Assembly: GCA_015680685.1 (NCBI GenBank)
Contig: MNCI01020267.1
Location: 6,000 to 56,264 of the forward strand
DNA from: Gnetum montanum
Taxonomy: Eukaryota > Streptophyta > Gnetopsida > Gnetales > Gnetaceae
Length of the DNA: 50,265 nt
Direction: 5' to 3'
The notes under the pieces are model-generated. The model did no database searches and was not told where the DNA came from. It saw only the letters and a list, made by a program, of their open reading frames with translations. Shown here one piece after another: positions 1 to 12,300 of this stretch. The first letter of the stretch is position 1. Every line of letters begins with the position of its first letter. The position numbers and the translations under genes are program-made.

Positions 1-850
1 ATTAACATTTCATTGTAAATCTTCATTTGTGGGCTTGTCAGGCCCTCACGGTCCAAATTGTATGTGCTTCCATGGGCTTGAGTAAACCACACGTTGTAAG
101 ATACAATGAACCTAGTTAGGAACATAACTTGCTCACACATGACCAACTCACATACAACTATCCATTGGACATGTCACACTCAATCCGCTCTCCTCTCAAT
201 TCTCAGTCGTTGATTTCGTCCATGAATTTTGTGCCTGAACCTGGCAAAATCCTATAAATACCCTATCAATTCACATAAACGGGGTTGGAAATTTTGGAGT
301 TGGAGAGCTTAGGAAACTCAGACCAGTAATCCTTGGGCAATCAGTACACTTGACTCTGGGCATCCAAGCACTTATGACACACATCACATCACATCACCCT
401 AGGGCTTGGTGCTTGACCTACCATCCACATATGCAGCTACGCTTTGACTGGTGTACATCTTTTCTAAGCAATACAATACAATTTGTTTTGCCAGTCATGA
501 TTCTATTTACTCTGTTTTACATTAATTTTACGCTTCATTTACAATACCAGTTCTACATGCATTTCTGTTTACATTTCGTACTTGCTATTTACGTTTTAAG
601 ACATTAGTTACAATAACCCCAGCACAAGCCATAGTTTACGCTCGGGGAAGTCCTTGGTTGATTTGCATGCAGAACATCCAAGGCACTCTATATTCATTTA
701 ATTCTAGCTTGCCCTCGGGCGAAGGCAGGGTTAGCTATGTCTGCCTAATGATCTTTTGGTGTTTGTTTTCCTTCCAGCCTTACACCAACGATTTAGGTCA
801 GTACACATACCAAGTTTGAAATGATATCATTCTTAGCATAGCTGTTAGGT
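1..850. other. Unassigned sequence with TATA-like promoter candidate
   Basis: No coding region is convincing. A TATAAATA box lies near 252-260, preceded by pyrimidine-rich sequence and followed by a moderately GC-rich stretch, the layout of a plant promoter or of an LTR U3/R. A short open frame at 350-607 follows the box but is hydrophobic, low in complexity and resembles nothing I know. A GC-richer block at about 690-780 (ctcgggcgaaggcagggtta) stands out from its surroundings. It could be the remains of an LTR whose partner is outside the window. Confidence 0.25.
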
Positions 851-2521
851 GCTATGAAGAATTCAAATTTTGGAAATATGATCAAGTTCATCAATGAAGC
901 TTTACCATTCTTAACCATAGCTACTAAACCTGCTTGAATCTAAGATCATTCACATTTGATTCTAAGAAGTATGAGTTACTTTTCCAGAGTTAACAAAATT
1001 CTTCTTTGATTATGATGTAGCATCCTCATGGATTATCCAAGCCATGCTATAAGATCATTGCTCATTTTGAGTGGGAAAGGATGCTAAGAGTAATAGTAGG
1101 GTTGATGATGAATTTCTACATCCCCTATGGTTTGGGGGCCATGGGGGCACAAAGAATCACCTACTTCTTATGATTTTGAAACCATAATAGCATGGTAGTT
1201 TCATGCATTATTTGAGTGGGCTACAACCTTTTTCTGTACATCCACTTGGTAGGACTTTGTTGAGGAGGATTATATAGTTTAACTCTATATTAGGGTTTAG
1301 CCTTGGGTACAACATGAAATTTGCTATGGGATATTGCATGCACTTATAAGAGTGTAACATCAACTACAAGCACAGAGTGATAAATCTAAAGGGTTTATTT
1401 GGTAGCCCCTATGCTTTCCATCTGAGTGGAGCAAGAAAGAAACTAATTAGCTTATCTTAAATATATTGAATATGCAGCGATTTTTTACACTGATTAAGTT
1501 TTATAACTAAATCCCAAGACTTTGACAAGCTATTTATTGACATATGTTTTAGGCATGATGAGTATTGAGGTGTACTTTGCTTGAGTCTTATTCCAATGTT
1601 TGAACCTACTTGAGGGACTTAGATGCTAATCGATAATGTATTAGAAATAAAATTGTTATAATATCATTCCTTTTTTATTTTCCTAAGAAAATATCTAAAA
1701 TTATAATATATAAGGACAAAATGGAACCTAAGATCCAAAAATTATGTTCATGAGGTTATAAAAAAGTTAGATTAAATTGGATACACCTAGTTCAAACCAA
1801 CAAAAAATTAACAAAGTATTATTTACATGGTCTTTTCAGGCTAGTGAGATGTTTTCAATTTGTAGGGCTTGTGGAAGTGGCAACACATGTTCATGCATAA
1901 CAAAACCTATATGCAGTGCTTAGTAGTCGTAGGTGGCAAGTAGCATTGCTATAGTGCATTAGTGGTGTCCTTAGCAATGATAGTCCATAAGAATGTAACA
2001 AGGATGAGGTGTTCCCCCCATGCCAAAGATTGACCTACTATAGGTCTTAATGTTAGTAGTAGATAGGAAACTCTACAACATCCATAGGGAAGATAAAATT
2101 TGGGAGGGTGTCGATTGGGAGGAAGGGGTGGTAGGATTCAAATGGTCTAATAATGACATTACACACCCAAAAGGATGTGATGTCATGGGTTATGATGCAA
2201 CACAATTTAGCGTTTAGTTTATGCATACAACCATTGTGATGACATATTTTTTTAGTAGTAGGTGGTTCATTTGGCATATTAATTTTCTTATTAGGAAGAG
2301 GATGGAGGTGTTGTTGGGCTGTGCTAGAGAAGAAATTATAGCTGATACGGTGATGTTGGGTTACACCATGGAGGTAGCGGATGAGCTCAGGGGTTAGGAT
2401 GATGAGGGGTATGGAGCAAGGTAGAGGTTGGAGTGTAGGATTGGACATGGATTTATTTATTAAATATTTTGTATGTTTTTTCAAGCTTAACATGCTAATT
2501 CTTATTTATATTCTATAATAC
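851..2521. other. Intergenic, no recognisable gene
   Basis: AT-rich sequence with stops in all frames. One 146-codon open frame on the minus strand (2053-2493) has no recognisable motif and an unconvincing composition, so I do not call it a gene. No terminal repeats, primer sites or RNA genes were seen. Confidence 0.4.
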
Positions 2522-2922
2522 TGTTAGAATTTTTATACCTCATCATAGTGTACAACACCATCTGTGATGTTGGTGTATTATACTACTTCTTGTTTAGATT
2601 TTTTAAGAATAATTCTATTTCTTGTACTCCTTACCAAGTGTTAATCACTTCTTATGTCTATTCATTATATTGACATGACTATTTCTTTTAACTTTCCAAG
2701 GTGAAGAGTATTAAACATAATAAAAGAGACACATTATTTAATATTACTTTTCTCTATTTATCCTTATTTATGGTTTATATGTAATATATATAAATAGCAG
2801 TGTGAATATGATAATATTCATGATGTGTTCCACCTTTTATATTCCTCAATTTATGTTGTGATGATCATCAAAATATTCTTAGTTTCTTAGACTTAGAGAT
2901 CTAAGAATCATAAAACATAACA
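2522..2922 (+). repeat. Copia-like 5' LTR (401 bp)
   Basis: The segment starts TGTTA and ends TAACA, a perfect 5-bp terminal inverted repeat, and the primer-binding site follows with no gap. A TATA box (tatataaatagcagtg) lies near 2784-2800, about 120 bp before the LTR end, as expected for a U3/R boundary. The size and TGTTA/TAACA ends fit Ty1/copia LTRs. No copia gag or pol follows and no partner LTR is visible, so this is an orphan left end of a truncated or non-autonomous element. Confidence 0.6.
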
Positions 2923-2934
2923 TGATATTAGAGC
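2923..2934 (+). other. tRNA-iMet primer-binding site (decayed)
   Basis: TGATATTAGAGC matches the plant initiator-Met primer site TGGTATCAGAGC with two changes, both G-to-A or C-to-T. It abuts the LTR end at 2922, which confirms the LTR boundary and its orientation. Confidence 0.65.
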
Positions 2935-3259
2935 TGGGTTCTAATGACTTTATTAATCAACACCATGAAACATTTACAATGTTCTGCTAGTTAGGTGCAT
3001 TTAATGCTAAAATAAGTATTAAACTCAATCGTAGAATTTTATTTTCACATTTCCAAAGAAGTTGTGAATTGTAGAGAGCTTAGTTTAGTAAGAGAATTTA
3101 GTATGTTTAAGTGTGTTAAATTCTTACTTAGCTCTAAATTAGTGAGAAAGATCATCATGTTGATATTGTGAAAGACCAATTTAGAACCAAGAAGGCCTTG
3201 ATAGACTTGAATCAATTTAGCATAGCATTCAGATTAGTGAGAAAGATCATTGCTTAGCT
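2935..3259. other. Unassigned spacer between copia-like LTR and element D
   Basis: AT-rich with no open frame. The phrase 'ttagtgagaaagatcat' occurs twice (about 3142 and 3236). It may be copia leader or the decayed 5' part of element D; I cannot tell which. Confidence 0.3.
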
Positions 3260-6110
3260 CTTTGTGACTTTGGTCTGGGAGGCAATATAATTTCATTGTA
3301 GCAGTACCTTGATTTCAAACTTCCTCCTCTTAATAGTACTAACATCATGTTGGAGCTAGTAGAATAATCCTATATGTATATTGTGAGATAAGTAAACACT
3401 CTAATGCCAATATTGATGGGATGGTCATACCTTGCAAACTTCATGGTAATTAGACTAGAGAATATGATGGAAGATAACTTTTCTATCATCATGGGAAGAG
3501 CCTCGCTAAGCACTATTAATGCCAAGTTAGTCTTCCAAGCTTTTCACTTAGAAAGTATAAGAAAGATTCCACTGTGAAAACACATTACAAGTAGATCTCA
3601 TGTGATCCTTTCTAGTCATGTGATAGGCATGATTATAATTGCTATCTCATAGAACATCTCTGTGTTATTAGGGATGTTGATTTCCTTAAAGAAGATCTAA
3701 TTTTTGAAGCCACAAATTAAATCTTTGAAAGACCAATTAATTGTTTTACCTTATCCAATGATGAATAATTTGATTCAGAAGTAGAGAAAATGGTGAAGGT
3801 TTGTATTGTGATGTAGTATGATCCTAAGTTTTGGGATACTTTTAATTTATCCTAGAATGTTCCAACATCACTATTGGAACTCAAGTCACTTCCAAAAGAC
3901 TTTGAGTACTTGTTCCTCACTAATGATCATCCTATTATCATCAATTCCACTCCAACAATCATCCAAAGAATTAAATTGAATAAGGTAGTTATAAAGTGGA
4001 GAAAAGCCTTTGCCTGGTCTCACGATGACTCACAAGAATAAACTCCTCTATTTATCAATACCACATATATATTGATCCAAGTATTAAACCTTAGTATATA
4101 CTTCAACAAAGACTTAATTCTAATATGTAGGATATGGTAAAAAGTGAAATCATCCATTTTCTATTGGCCAACTTCATCACCCCTATTTTTGATAGTGAGC
4201 GGATCATTCTAAGTATATTTGTGTCAAGGAAAAGAAACAAATGAAGAGTTTTTGTTGACTACAAGTTGTTTAATGCTACCACCTTCAAGGATGATTTTCT
4301 ATTATCATTTGTGGACTAGATATTGGATGATATCTTTGGCCAACAGTATTACAACTTCCTTAATGGGTACTTTAGTTATAATTAGATTAGGATTATGCTA
4401 GTAGATAAAGAAAAAAAAATATATTCATCTATCTATGAGGAATCTTTGCCTTTAAGCATATGTCCTTTAGATTATGCAATGAACCAAACACATTCCAATG
4501 GTTGGTGATGTCTGTGTTCCAAGTTTATATTCGTAAGAGTATAAAAGTTTTCATTGATGAATTTTTCACTTATGGAAAAATATTTCAAAAAGCCTTGGAG
4601 CAACCAGAAGCTATGGTATGTTGTTGCTGCCACATAAACTTAAAGCTAAATTTGAAGAAAAATGAGTTGATGGTGACTGATGGAATTATTTTTGATCACA
4701 AAGTTTCTAAAGAGAAAATAGAAGTAGATCCTAATAATATTTTCACCATCAAAAACATGATGTAGATTCTCATGATAGTTAAAGAGATGCAATATTTCCT
4801 TGGCGAAATAGGCTATTATCATAGATTTATTAAAGATTGTTTTAGAATAGAAAATACTTTATTTGAGCTCACAAAGATAGATGTTCCATTCTTGTGGAAA
4901 AAATAATGAGAGAATGTCTTCTGATGTCTAAAGAAAAGGTTAACTCAAACTCTATTGTTGTAGAGTCCTAACTAGACTCAACCATTTCATATAATGATAG
5001 ATGTTTTTGATTTTGTATTGAATATTATATTGATATAGTTTGATGAGAAGAAGAGATCCTACTACATCTAATATATTAGTTGAAACATTATAGGGCCTCA
5101 ATTAAACTATACCATCATTGAAAAGAAGTTGATGACCATCATTTTTGCATTACAAAAATTTGGACATAATGCTTTTGGGTGCAAAATCTTCATCTACATT
5201 AATCATAGCATCATTGAGTTTCTCATGTATAAACCAAATGTCAATTCCCATGTGATTTAATGGCTACTTTCTTTTATAGGATTTTAATCTTCACATGATT
5301 AATTGCAAGAGAGCTGAGAATCTGATGATAGATCATTTGTCATGTTTGCGAATTGAAAACAAAGAAGAATGTCTATTGTTCAATAATTTTTGGATGATCA
5401 TATTTGCAAGGTCATTTTGAACTCAAAGAGTTGACATGAATGTCCATGATTTGTGGTTATTATCAACTACCTAATGGCCTAGAAGATTTCTCCTTGATGG
5501 GAAAAAGGAAAGATTTAATGGTTCTAGTACCAGGCAAAGCCTTATTTGATTGTCAAAGAGAATCTATATAAAAGATGTCCTAATGGCCTCGTAAGATGGT
5601 GTGTTCTAGAAGATAGCCAAGGTGCCATCTTGGCTCATGTGCATCATGGTATGTGTGGTGGGCATTATGCTAGAAAAAGAACCATGATGAAGCTATTGCT
5701 CATAGGATATTTTTGGTCCATTAGGTTTTGTAATGCTTAACACTTTGTGCATTGTTGGTAGTCCATTACTATTCCTTGAATCTTGATCTTTGATAATAGC
5801 ATGAACTTTATTGGTAAGGTTTTAAAGAATTTTTTATAATCTTATGAAGTTAATCATAAATTAACATCCCTTTATCACTTGTGTAGTCCAATGGTCAGGA
5901 AAAAGTTACTAACTATAAGATTTTTAGACTACTCAAGAAAATGGTTAGTAGGTATAGAAGAGATTGGGCCATTAAACGTAATGACTCTCTTTGGGCCTAT
6001 TGAATGGCATGAAAAAATCCTACAAATTACACATTTTTTGAGTTAGTATTATGTGGAAGTCAACTATAAAACCTTATTAAATCTCATGGATGAGGTTTTT
6101 TTAGATTTTT
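3260..6110 (+). pseudogene. pol: Element D: decayed Athila-like Ty3/gypsy pol (PR-RT-RH-INT)
   Basis: Remains of a gypsy polyprotein in the order protease, reverse transcriptase, RNase H, integrase, best recognised by comparison with element A. A protease-like block near 3270-3530 ends in IIMGRASLSTINA, matching IIMGRAWLSTVDA in A. The RT palm lies at about 4450-4760: MSFRLCNEPNTFQ corresponds to the family's MPFGLCN.PATFQ, and the catalytic block reads FIDEFFTYG where A has FMDDFSTYG, so one catalytic Asp is lost. RNase H traces lie at 4990-5290. The integrase zinc region at 5546-5740 reads GGHYARKRTMMKLLL. Frameshifts and stops are everywhere. No LTRs or gag were found, so it is a fragment and the oldest copy of this family in the window. 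Confidence 0.75.
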
Positions 6111-6149
6111 TAGATGCTAGGGCATCCCTTAGAAGCAATGCGTAGTAGT

Positions 6150-7876
6150 CATAAGGATTGATTACTATGAAAAATGAGTATGGGCTTGCTAGGATGTTCT
6201 TTAGAAATGACACTCACCATAATTTCCTAAGTTACAAACTTTCCTACTTAGGAAAAGAAAATCACCAGAATGAAGTGGACATCATCTTTAATAATTTTGG
6301 AAAAAATAAAGTAGTATAAGTATTTTTCCATAGTGATTGAATTTTGAACATCCAACTTATGCTTGGAAATAAGATCATCAATAACATCAGTATAAATGCT
6401 CTACAAATGGGCCTAGAAAATTTGATTAAGAAGAATTTTTTGGATTTCATAGATCAAGTACTTCAAGAAATCCCTTGGAAAAAAAGCAAATTCATTAGAG
6501 GGAATTTTAATGATCATGTTAGATTTATGAAATAGGATATGATAAGATTCATGAAGGATAAAAATTTGGAGAGCGTAATGATATGGGACATTTACTACTA
6601 TAATTTGCAAGTACCTATGATCTTAATTGAAAACACTTATTTAAAGAAGAGGACATAAAATCTAATTACATACAATACAAATTAATTATTTCTTACTACA
6701 AAAAAGAGACTGGGCCAAGTGTAAATACTGCAAGGTCATACCTAGAGAGTGTCTTGCAACGTAGCATCAACTAATGGAAATGATTTTAACTATTTAGAGC
6801 TTTAAAGGTAGCATGAGAAAAGGGTCTAAAGGCATAAAATAGTGGAATTTAAAAGAAGATAACATCACCTTATTTAGAGAAAAATTGCTTCATAAATGCA
6901 TTTGGAATTGGGATTACTCTATAAATTAAATTGAGGCCAAATAGAAAGTTGCATTCATAAAATTAGAAAGAGCATTTTCGATAAAAAGGAAAAAAATACA
7001 TTCCAAAGGTGACATGGTGGTGGAGTGATGAAGTAAAACATGATATTCAAAATAAGAAAAAATGCTTTAAAGAATAGTAGTAAAGTGATAGCCAAGGAAA
7101 CAAGATGATATACAAAATAACAAAAAAGAAGGCAATCCTAGTAGTAGCCAAAGCCAAACATAAGGTCTTGGATAGCTTTTATGATAAATTGAAAACAAAG
7201 AAAGTAGAAAAATCAATTTATAAATTGTCAAAAATCAAAAACTAGAAATGTAAGGACATTGATAATGTCAAATGCATCAAGGAAACATATGAAAGAATTT
7301 TAGTAAAAGATAATGAAATTTGGAATAGGTGGAAAATTTATTTTCAAAAATTATTAAATGAAGAATTCTTAAGAGAAGACATTCAAGACGATGAACCAAA
7401 ATTTAGTTGGTTAATGAACTTTCCTTCTTTGAGGTGAAGATAGCCTTATCAAAGATGAATAATAGAAAAGTTATTGGAGTGGATAACATTCTTATAGAAG
7501 CTTGGAAAGTATTGGGAGATATAGGAGTTTCTTAACTAATGCAATTATTTAAAAAAATTTGGGGAATGTATAAACACCTAACAATTGAAGAAAAAGATTT
7601 GTTGTTTTAATTTACAAAAATAAATACGAGGTAGAAAATTATGCAAACTATAGAGGGATCAAGCTAATAAGAAATACTATAAAGCTTTGGGAGAGAGTCA
7701 TAGAGAAACATCTCAAATTTAAATTAGCAATATCAAAAAATAAATTTGGATTTATGCAAGAGAGATCTACTATAGAGGCTATTTTTTATATGATAATTGA
7801 TGAAGATATTAAAAAAGCATAGACAAAATATACATATGATCATAATTGACTTTAAAACAACATATGACAAAGTGCT
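6150..7876 (+). pseudogene. RTE-type LINE, endonuclease and reverse transcriptase fragment
   Basis: A non-LTR retrotransposon reading frame with many stops. The APE-like endonuclease begins mid-domain: KLSYLGKENHQNEVDII (about 6237) and NISINALQMGLE (about 6380) correspond to the plant RTE pattern 'LWY.GK.R..NGVGI' and 'NVISAYAPQVGL'; RGNFNDHV near 6500 corresponds to GGDFNGHV. The linker contains the CKVIPGE-type region near 6730. RT begins near 7590 with NYRGIKLIRNTIKLWERVIE and continues with NKFGFMQERSTIEAIF and MIIIDFKTTYDKV (motif A). The frame stops at 7876, where the LTR of element E begins. The 3' part with the catalytic YADD-type motif is missing and was not found beyond E. Confidence 0.8.
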
Positions 7877-8614
7877 TATCTCACTCAAGTAAGAATAACC
7901 AAGAAAATCCCAAAATGAAATAAGAAAGAAAAATAGAAACTTTATTCTTGCTCAAGAAAACTGATTATAAAGCACAAAGGAATCTATCACTTTCCCAAAT
8001 GCTAGACAATCAACTAATCAAATCCTCACTCCATTCCCCATGCAAGTTGGACCATCAATAATGATCACTCACTCACTCACTCACAATCACTAAGAAGATC
8101 TCTCTTCAATCTCAAGGATAGGATGATTGGACAATGAATCTCTCTTCCTTTTTTACTCTCTTGTCTAAGATTATGTCCTTGATGCCAATTCATATACCTT
8201 TTTTATAACTTTTCACCTTCTCGTAGTGCTCAAATTTCAAAAATATGTCAAATAGAATTTTCCTTTTAAAACACCTCATCCTCAAAAAAAATATGTCTGA
8301 TATGTTTAGAGATATCTTTCCTAAGTGTGATATAATCTTAGAGTAGATGTCTTTTGGGTGGGGAAGAAATCTATCCCAAAGCTAGGAAGTTATAGAGTAG
8401 ATGTCTATCTAATGGAGTAGATGTCTATCCTACCAAGGCTATTAATAAAGACATCAATTCTAAATTCTAGGACACCTAAACATCTCCAAAAAGGTCCCCA
8501 CTAATCAAAACATGCCTAAACATACTTAGATTCATCAAAAACATGTTAAGACTTAAGGAAAAGAGATACAATAATTTAAGGATTGATACATTAGGATAGG
8601 TGATGTTCTCATCA
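7877..8614 (-). repeat. Element E 3' LTR
   Basis: Homologous to 37760-38340 (shared blocks such as 'agcacaaagga' and 'atgcaagttggacca'). Read on the minus strand it begins TGATGAGAAC at 8614, directly after the polypurine tract. Its outer end is truncated at the LINE junction: the partner LTR has about 45 further bases up to its CTTCTCATCA end. A small (TCAC)5 microsatellite at 8065-8084 is shorter and interrupted in the other LTR. The LTRs differ far more than those of A, so E is older. Confidence 0.8.
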
Positions 8615-8630
8615 CTTCTTCCACCCTTCA
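8615..8630 (-). other. Element E polypurine tract
   Basis: On the minus strand the sequence is purine-rich (gaagggtggaagaag) and ends exactly at the TGATGAG start of the 3' LTR, the expected position for the plus-strand DNA primer. Confidence 0.7.
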
Positions 8631-8639
8631 AAAGATACT

Positions 8640-9077
8640 TTTCATTAAGTAGGCTTTACCCATACGATGTCATTCAATCCTCATAAAGCCAAATCATTCG
8701 TAAGAATTCAAATAATATTCTTAGACCCTTCATCACTCCAATGCATCAAGTGATCCTACATCTTCCTACCTCTTATGCTTCTAGCCTTCTTTGATTGTAA
8801 TACAATTGGCTTTGTTGTCAACTTGAATGAAATTTAACCTTCAATTATATCATTAATAATCTCAAGATAATCCTCCAAGTCTGATGTAAGAAAATTGGCA
8901 TGATATGGGCTCAAATTTGAAACATTAAATACATAACAAAGAGGAAGATCATTAGGAAAATTAATCTCATAAGCATTTGGATTGATCTTGTTTTTAATTT
9001 TGAATGGATCAATTCTCCTCGATTTAAGCTTGTAGAAATGCATTACTTCTATCTTTTCTTACTCAAGTAGATCCAAA
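8640..9077 (-). pseudogene. Element E integrase C-terminus
   Basis: Minus-strand frame with LKSRRIDPFKIKNKINPNAY near 9020-8960 followed by YVFNVSNLSPYH. This matches the gypsy integrase C-terminal pattern in which a 'KL..R..GPF.I..KI..NAY' segment precedes 'FNV.DL.PY'. It is the continuation of the integrase at 18837-19740: before element A landed, the GDYM at 18840 ran directly into the sequence at 9077. A basic tail (SKKARSIRGRK) follows, and no chromodomain is recognisable before the polypurine tract. Confidence 0.75.
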
Positions 9078-9082
9078 TATAG

Positions 9083-9833
9083 TGATGAGCCGCGATATCA
9101 TGGCCTCCCACATGATATCGCGTACGTGATATCACAACCTAACTCATTGCCTATAAATAAGAGGCGGGTGCACTTGGTTTGCAATAGTTAGTCTTAGTCC
9201 CTTACCCAAACTCTTGCCTTTTGAATGGATCTTTATTCGAGCATTGTGTACCTGAGTACACCTTATGTATGGTGATAAACCTTACCCAAACTTTGTGATA
9301 AACCTTGTAGCATTTAGAATAGATTAATTAATGTTAATTATTGTTACTTAATGCTTTCCTTAGTTAATTAATGGTTCTCTCTCACCCTACAACTCTCCTA
9401 AGAAAGCACACATAGTATGATGACTTCGAGCATGCGTGTAACACTTGATAACCCAGTAACGATTAGCATTTGGTAATCCCAGTAGTGTTGCACTGGTTCA
9501 GAATGTGTACAGAAAGTGAGAACGAATACTGGTATTAGGATCAGTTAGAGCCTAGTTAATAAGTAGTCGAATTAAATTAGTTACTTAGTTATCTCTCTCT
9601 CCTCCCTTATTAGTAGTAGGACATAAAAACACATAAAAAAGTACAAAAATCATATGCCTCAAGTTTACTTAACCATACCATCATGACATAAAGTGAGCTT
9701 GGGAAGATAACGATTGATCAACCCATTCTTGTTTCATAAAGGCACATAGGCACTTAGTCCTTGGAATTCAACTAGATCATGCGTGGATGCTCGTATTCAT
9801 ATGGTTGAGCGTAGGGATACCTCACCACTCATA
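9083..9833 (+). repeat. Element A 5' LTR
   Basis: Begins TGATGAG after the TATAG duplication and ends at ctcata just before the primer site; the expected CTCATCA end has decayed. TATAAATA at 9152-9159 marks the core promoter. Relative to the 3' LTR it lacks about 50 bp near 9219 (the 3' copy has extra sequence at about 18175-18225), but it keeps three GATATC sites, of which the 3' LTR retains one damaged copy. Confidence 0.9.
9094..9159 (+). promoter_or_regulatory. Phased GATATC sites and TATA box, element A 5' LTR
   Basis: GATATC begins at 9094, 9114 and 9128 and TATAAATA at 9152. Steps read outward from the TATA box are 24, 14 and 20 bp, the same as in the solo LTR, the right-edge LTR and (with other palindromes) element B. 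It is probably a U3 enhancer bound by a host factor; that function is inferred from position only. Confidence 0.6.
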
Positions 9834-9835
9834 AT

Positions 9836-9853
9836 TGGTGCCGTTGATAGGGA
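9836..9853 (+). other. tRNA-Asp-type primer-binding site, element A
   Basis: TGGTGCCGTTGATAGGGA differs at a few positions from TGGCGCCGTTGCCGGGGA, the Asp-type primer site of many Athila/Tat elements. It lies two bases after the LTR end, the usual place. Confidence 0.75.
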
Positions 9854-9973
9854 CTTTGTTGTTTTTGTGCTAACTAGAACATAGGAAATCTTTCACATCA
9901 TTGGAATGAACCCTTGGGGTTGGTTAGAGAAAAATAATAAATAATAATACATTGCACACTGAATAGAAAATCA

Positions 9974-12300
9974 TGTCTCCTTCCTCACACAAAAGTGTTT
10001 CATCGCCTAGGTTTGATACAGGGAACAATTGAAGGCGTAGTACACATGATAATCTGCTAGTCCCTCAATAGTTTCATGTGGTATATGTTCATCCTAATGA
10101 ATATGTACCAAAATTTACCTTTATCCTCCACTAGGATGAACAATTGTGTTGGTGAGATTTAGAAGGTAACATTGTGTTACCTCCTGATCGCTCTGTCCCA
10201 GGCATGCTTCTTCGTGATCTTACATGAATTGGTATGCAGCACTTACAGGCAGAGTACGTTGTGCATGATCATGACTTGAGAGAGTACCAACCCACAGAGG
10301 CACAATGTCAAAGAGATTTGCAACAGGAGAAACATCATAAATCCATGAAGGGAAAGTTGTTGTAGAACATCCCACATGTCCTAAGTGAAAATGAGGGTGG
10401 TGAACCTGCCTCAGGTAGTTGCCCACATAATGATGTTCTTCCCGTTGATTTCGGTCAAGGGATTGTGTATCATAATCATTACTCAACTATCCATAACCCA
10501 GATTCTGGTACTGATAGACACAAAGGATCTAAAAAAGGAACATGAACACATGATAAAGATGGACATTTAGATCGTAACTATGATCGAGGCCGCGGCCACG
10601 GAAGAGAAGGAAGTAGGCATCGACATGGTGATGGTCCTCCTTCTTCTTTACCTTCATCATCTCCTTCATTCTCTCCTTTAGGATTTGGACATAATCACAA
10701 AGAAAAAGACCATGAGGAAAGGGTAAGTGAAATGAGAGTCATAGAAAAAATAGTCAAGAAAGGGGACAAGGGCACTCTAGAGAAACACACCGTGAGAGAA
10801 GGGAGAGTAGGGAACAACATAGGCATCATAGATACCACAAATGAAATGATCATGATGAACCCCTACTTGCTGCTTGAAGTATGTTAGACATAACTGAGGT
10901 TGTTAGGATCCCAACAAGGCACCAAAAGGATAGTAGGATCAAGATATTAGACATGAACAATATCCTACAATTTGAAGGTGGGTACAATGCTGATCCTCAA
11001 TATCATCTACAAGAATTTCATGATGCATGTGCTTTACAAAACATAGAAAGCGAATGACAAAAACTTAAGTTGTTCCCACGGACACTAGTCAAAGAAGCGA
11101 AGAGCTGGTACCGGTCCTTAGAACTGAAATCCATTCATAGGTGGAGTACCATGTTAGAATTGTTCAATGATAAGTACGAAACGTACTCCTGAGTGTTCAA
11201 CCTACAAAAGAAAATCCAAGGTTGGAAACAAGGAGGACATGAACCCTTGGATGCTACCATGGGCTGATATTATGCACTATTACATCATTGTCCTAGCCAT
11301 GGTTATTCGCAGAGGGATCAGCTATGCCATCTCGTAGATGGGCTTAAGCATGAAACATGAAGAACCCTTGGGATGTATGCCCAAGGGAGGCTATCTAAGC
11401 TTAGGACCCATGAAGTTCAAATATTATTGGAGCAAGTTGCTAAAGAAGAAGGTGAGTTAAGGGAAAGAGAGAGTGTAGAGGAATATAATAGAGATCCTTC
11501 CCTCTGAAAGAAGGGAGTAAGATTCTGTGAGGATGAAGAAGAGTCACCACTCGAAGAGATGGTGAATAAGAAAACCTTGCCTATCCAAAAATTAGCATCC
11601 GAAGTATTGGAAAAGGTAGACTAAATGTGGGATTCCCTAGATGATAGCTTTCAAACCGTTCTCAAAATAGTAGAGGAGTCTAGAGAGCAAGGTAGTGATC
11701 ATGAAAAAAGAAAAAAGAGAGAAACTAAACATGCACATAACAAGGGTAAGGGCAAAGTTTCCATTATCAAAGAGGTCGATTCAGATACAGACAATGATAG
11801 TGAATGCGAGATATGCTAATATGATCATCCTAAGGGATGTTGCGCTATAATCTCACATCTGCAGGAGTTTGGGGTATATGCACTCAACCCATGATTAAAC
11901 AAAAGGAAAACACCCCAGAGATTACCTTATCCTCAAGGTAACACAAGACAGTTCCACCAACCCTTAACGTATTATCCAAGTGGAACTCTGCCACAACCGA
12001 TCGAGCAGTATCAACAATGATAATACCCATAATCATGGGGAATGCCACCACCAAGGAAATAGTATCCTTACTGGCAACCTCACTCGTATGGATATTATGT
12101 GCAGCAACTAGTCTCACCACATGACTCTATTGGTCACATTACTCCTCAACCTCACTACCAAGATTATGAGTACTATAGGGCTCCTTCTCCTAGGGGCGAT
12201 GTTCCACAAGCATACCATCCTTCTCATCTGGCTACACCTCTTCCACCCTTAGCTCCATTACCACCTGCTCCAGTGATGCAGGGTGAAATCCCTACCTAGC
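9974..12300 (+). pseudogene. gag: Element A gag (decayed)
   Basis: A broken reading frame beginning near MSPSSHKSVSSPR (9974). An N-terminal region is followed by a Ser/His/Arg-rich stretch (about 10570-10850). The retrotransposon gag domain lies at about 10960-11480, with LQEFHDACALQNIE, EAKSWYRSLELKSI and DATMG-type segments matching element B. A charged region then leads to CEIC at 11805-11816 and, after a stop, YDHPKGCC, a cysteine/histidine cluster in the usual nucleocapsid position. B has the same CDICQYEHPKGC. The tail is Pro/Gln/Tyr-rich. The product would be the capsid and nucleocapsid; many stops make it non-functional. Confidence 0.75.

Noticed and set aside
350-607. 85-codon frame after a TATA box
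   Set aside because: Hydrophobic, low-complexity product with no known relatives that I recognise; sequence around it is non-coding in character.
2053-2493. 146-codon minus-strand open frame
   Set aside because: No recognisable domain, His/Pro/Leu-rich composition and no support from context; likely chance.
8834-9043. Stand-alone small gene
   Set aside because: It is the integrase C-terminus of element E, cut off by the insertion of element A.
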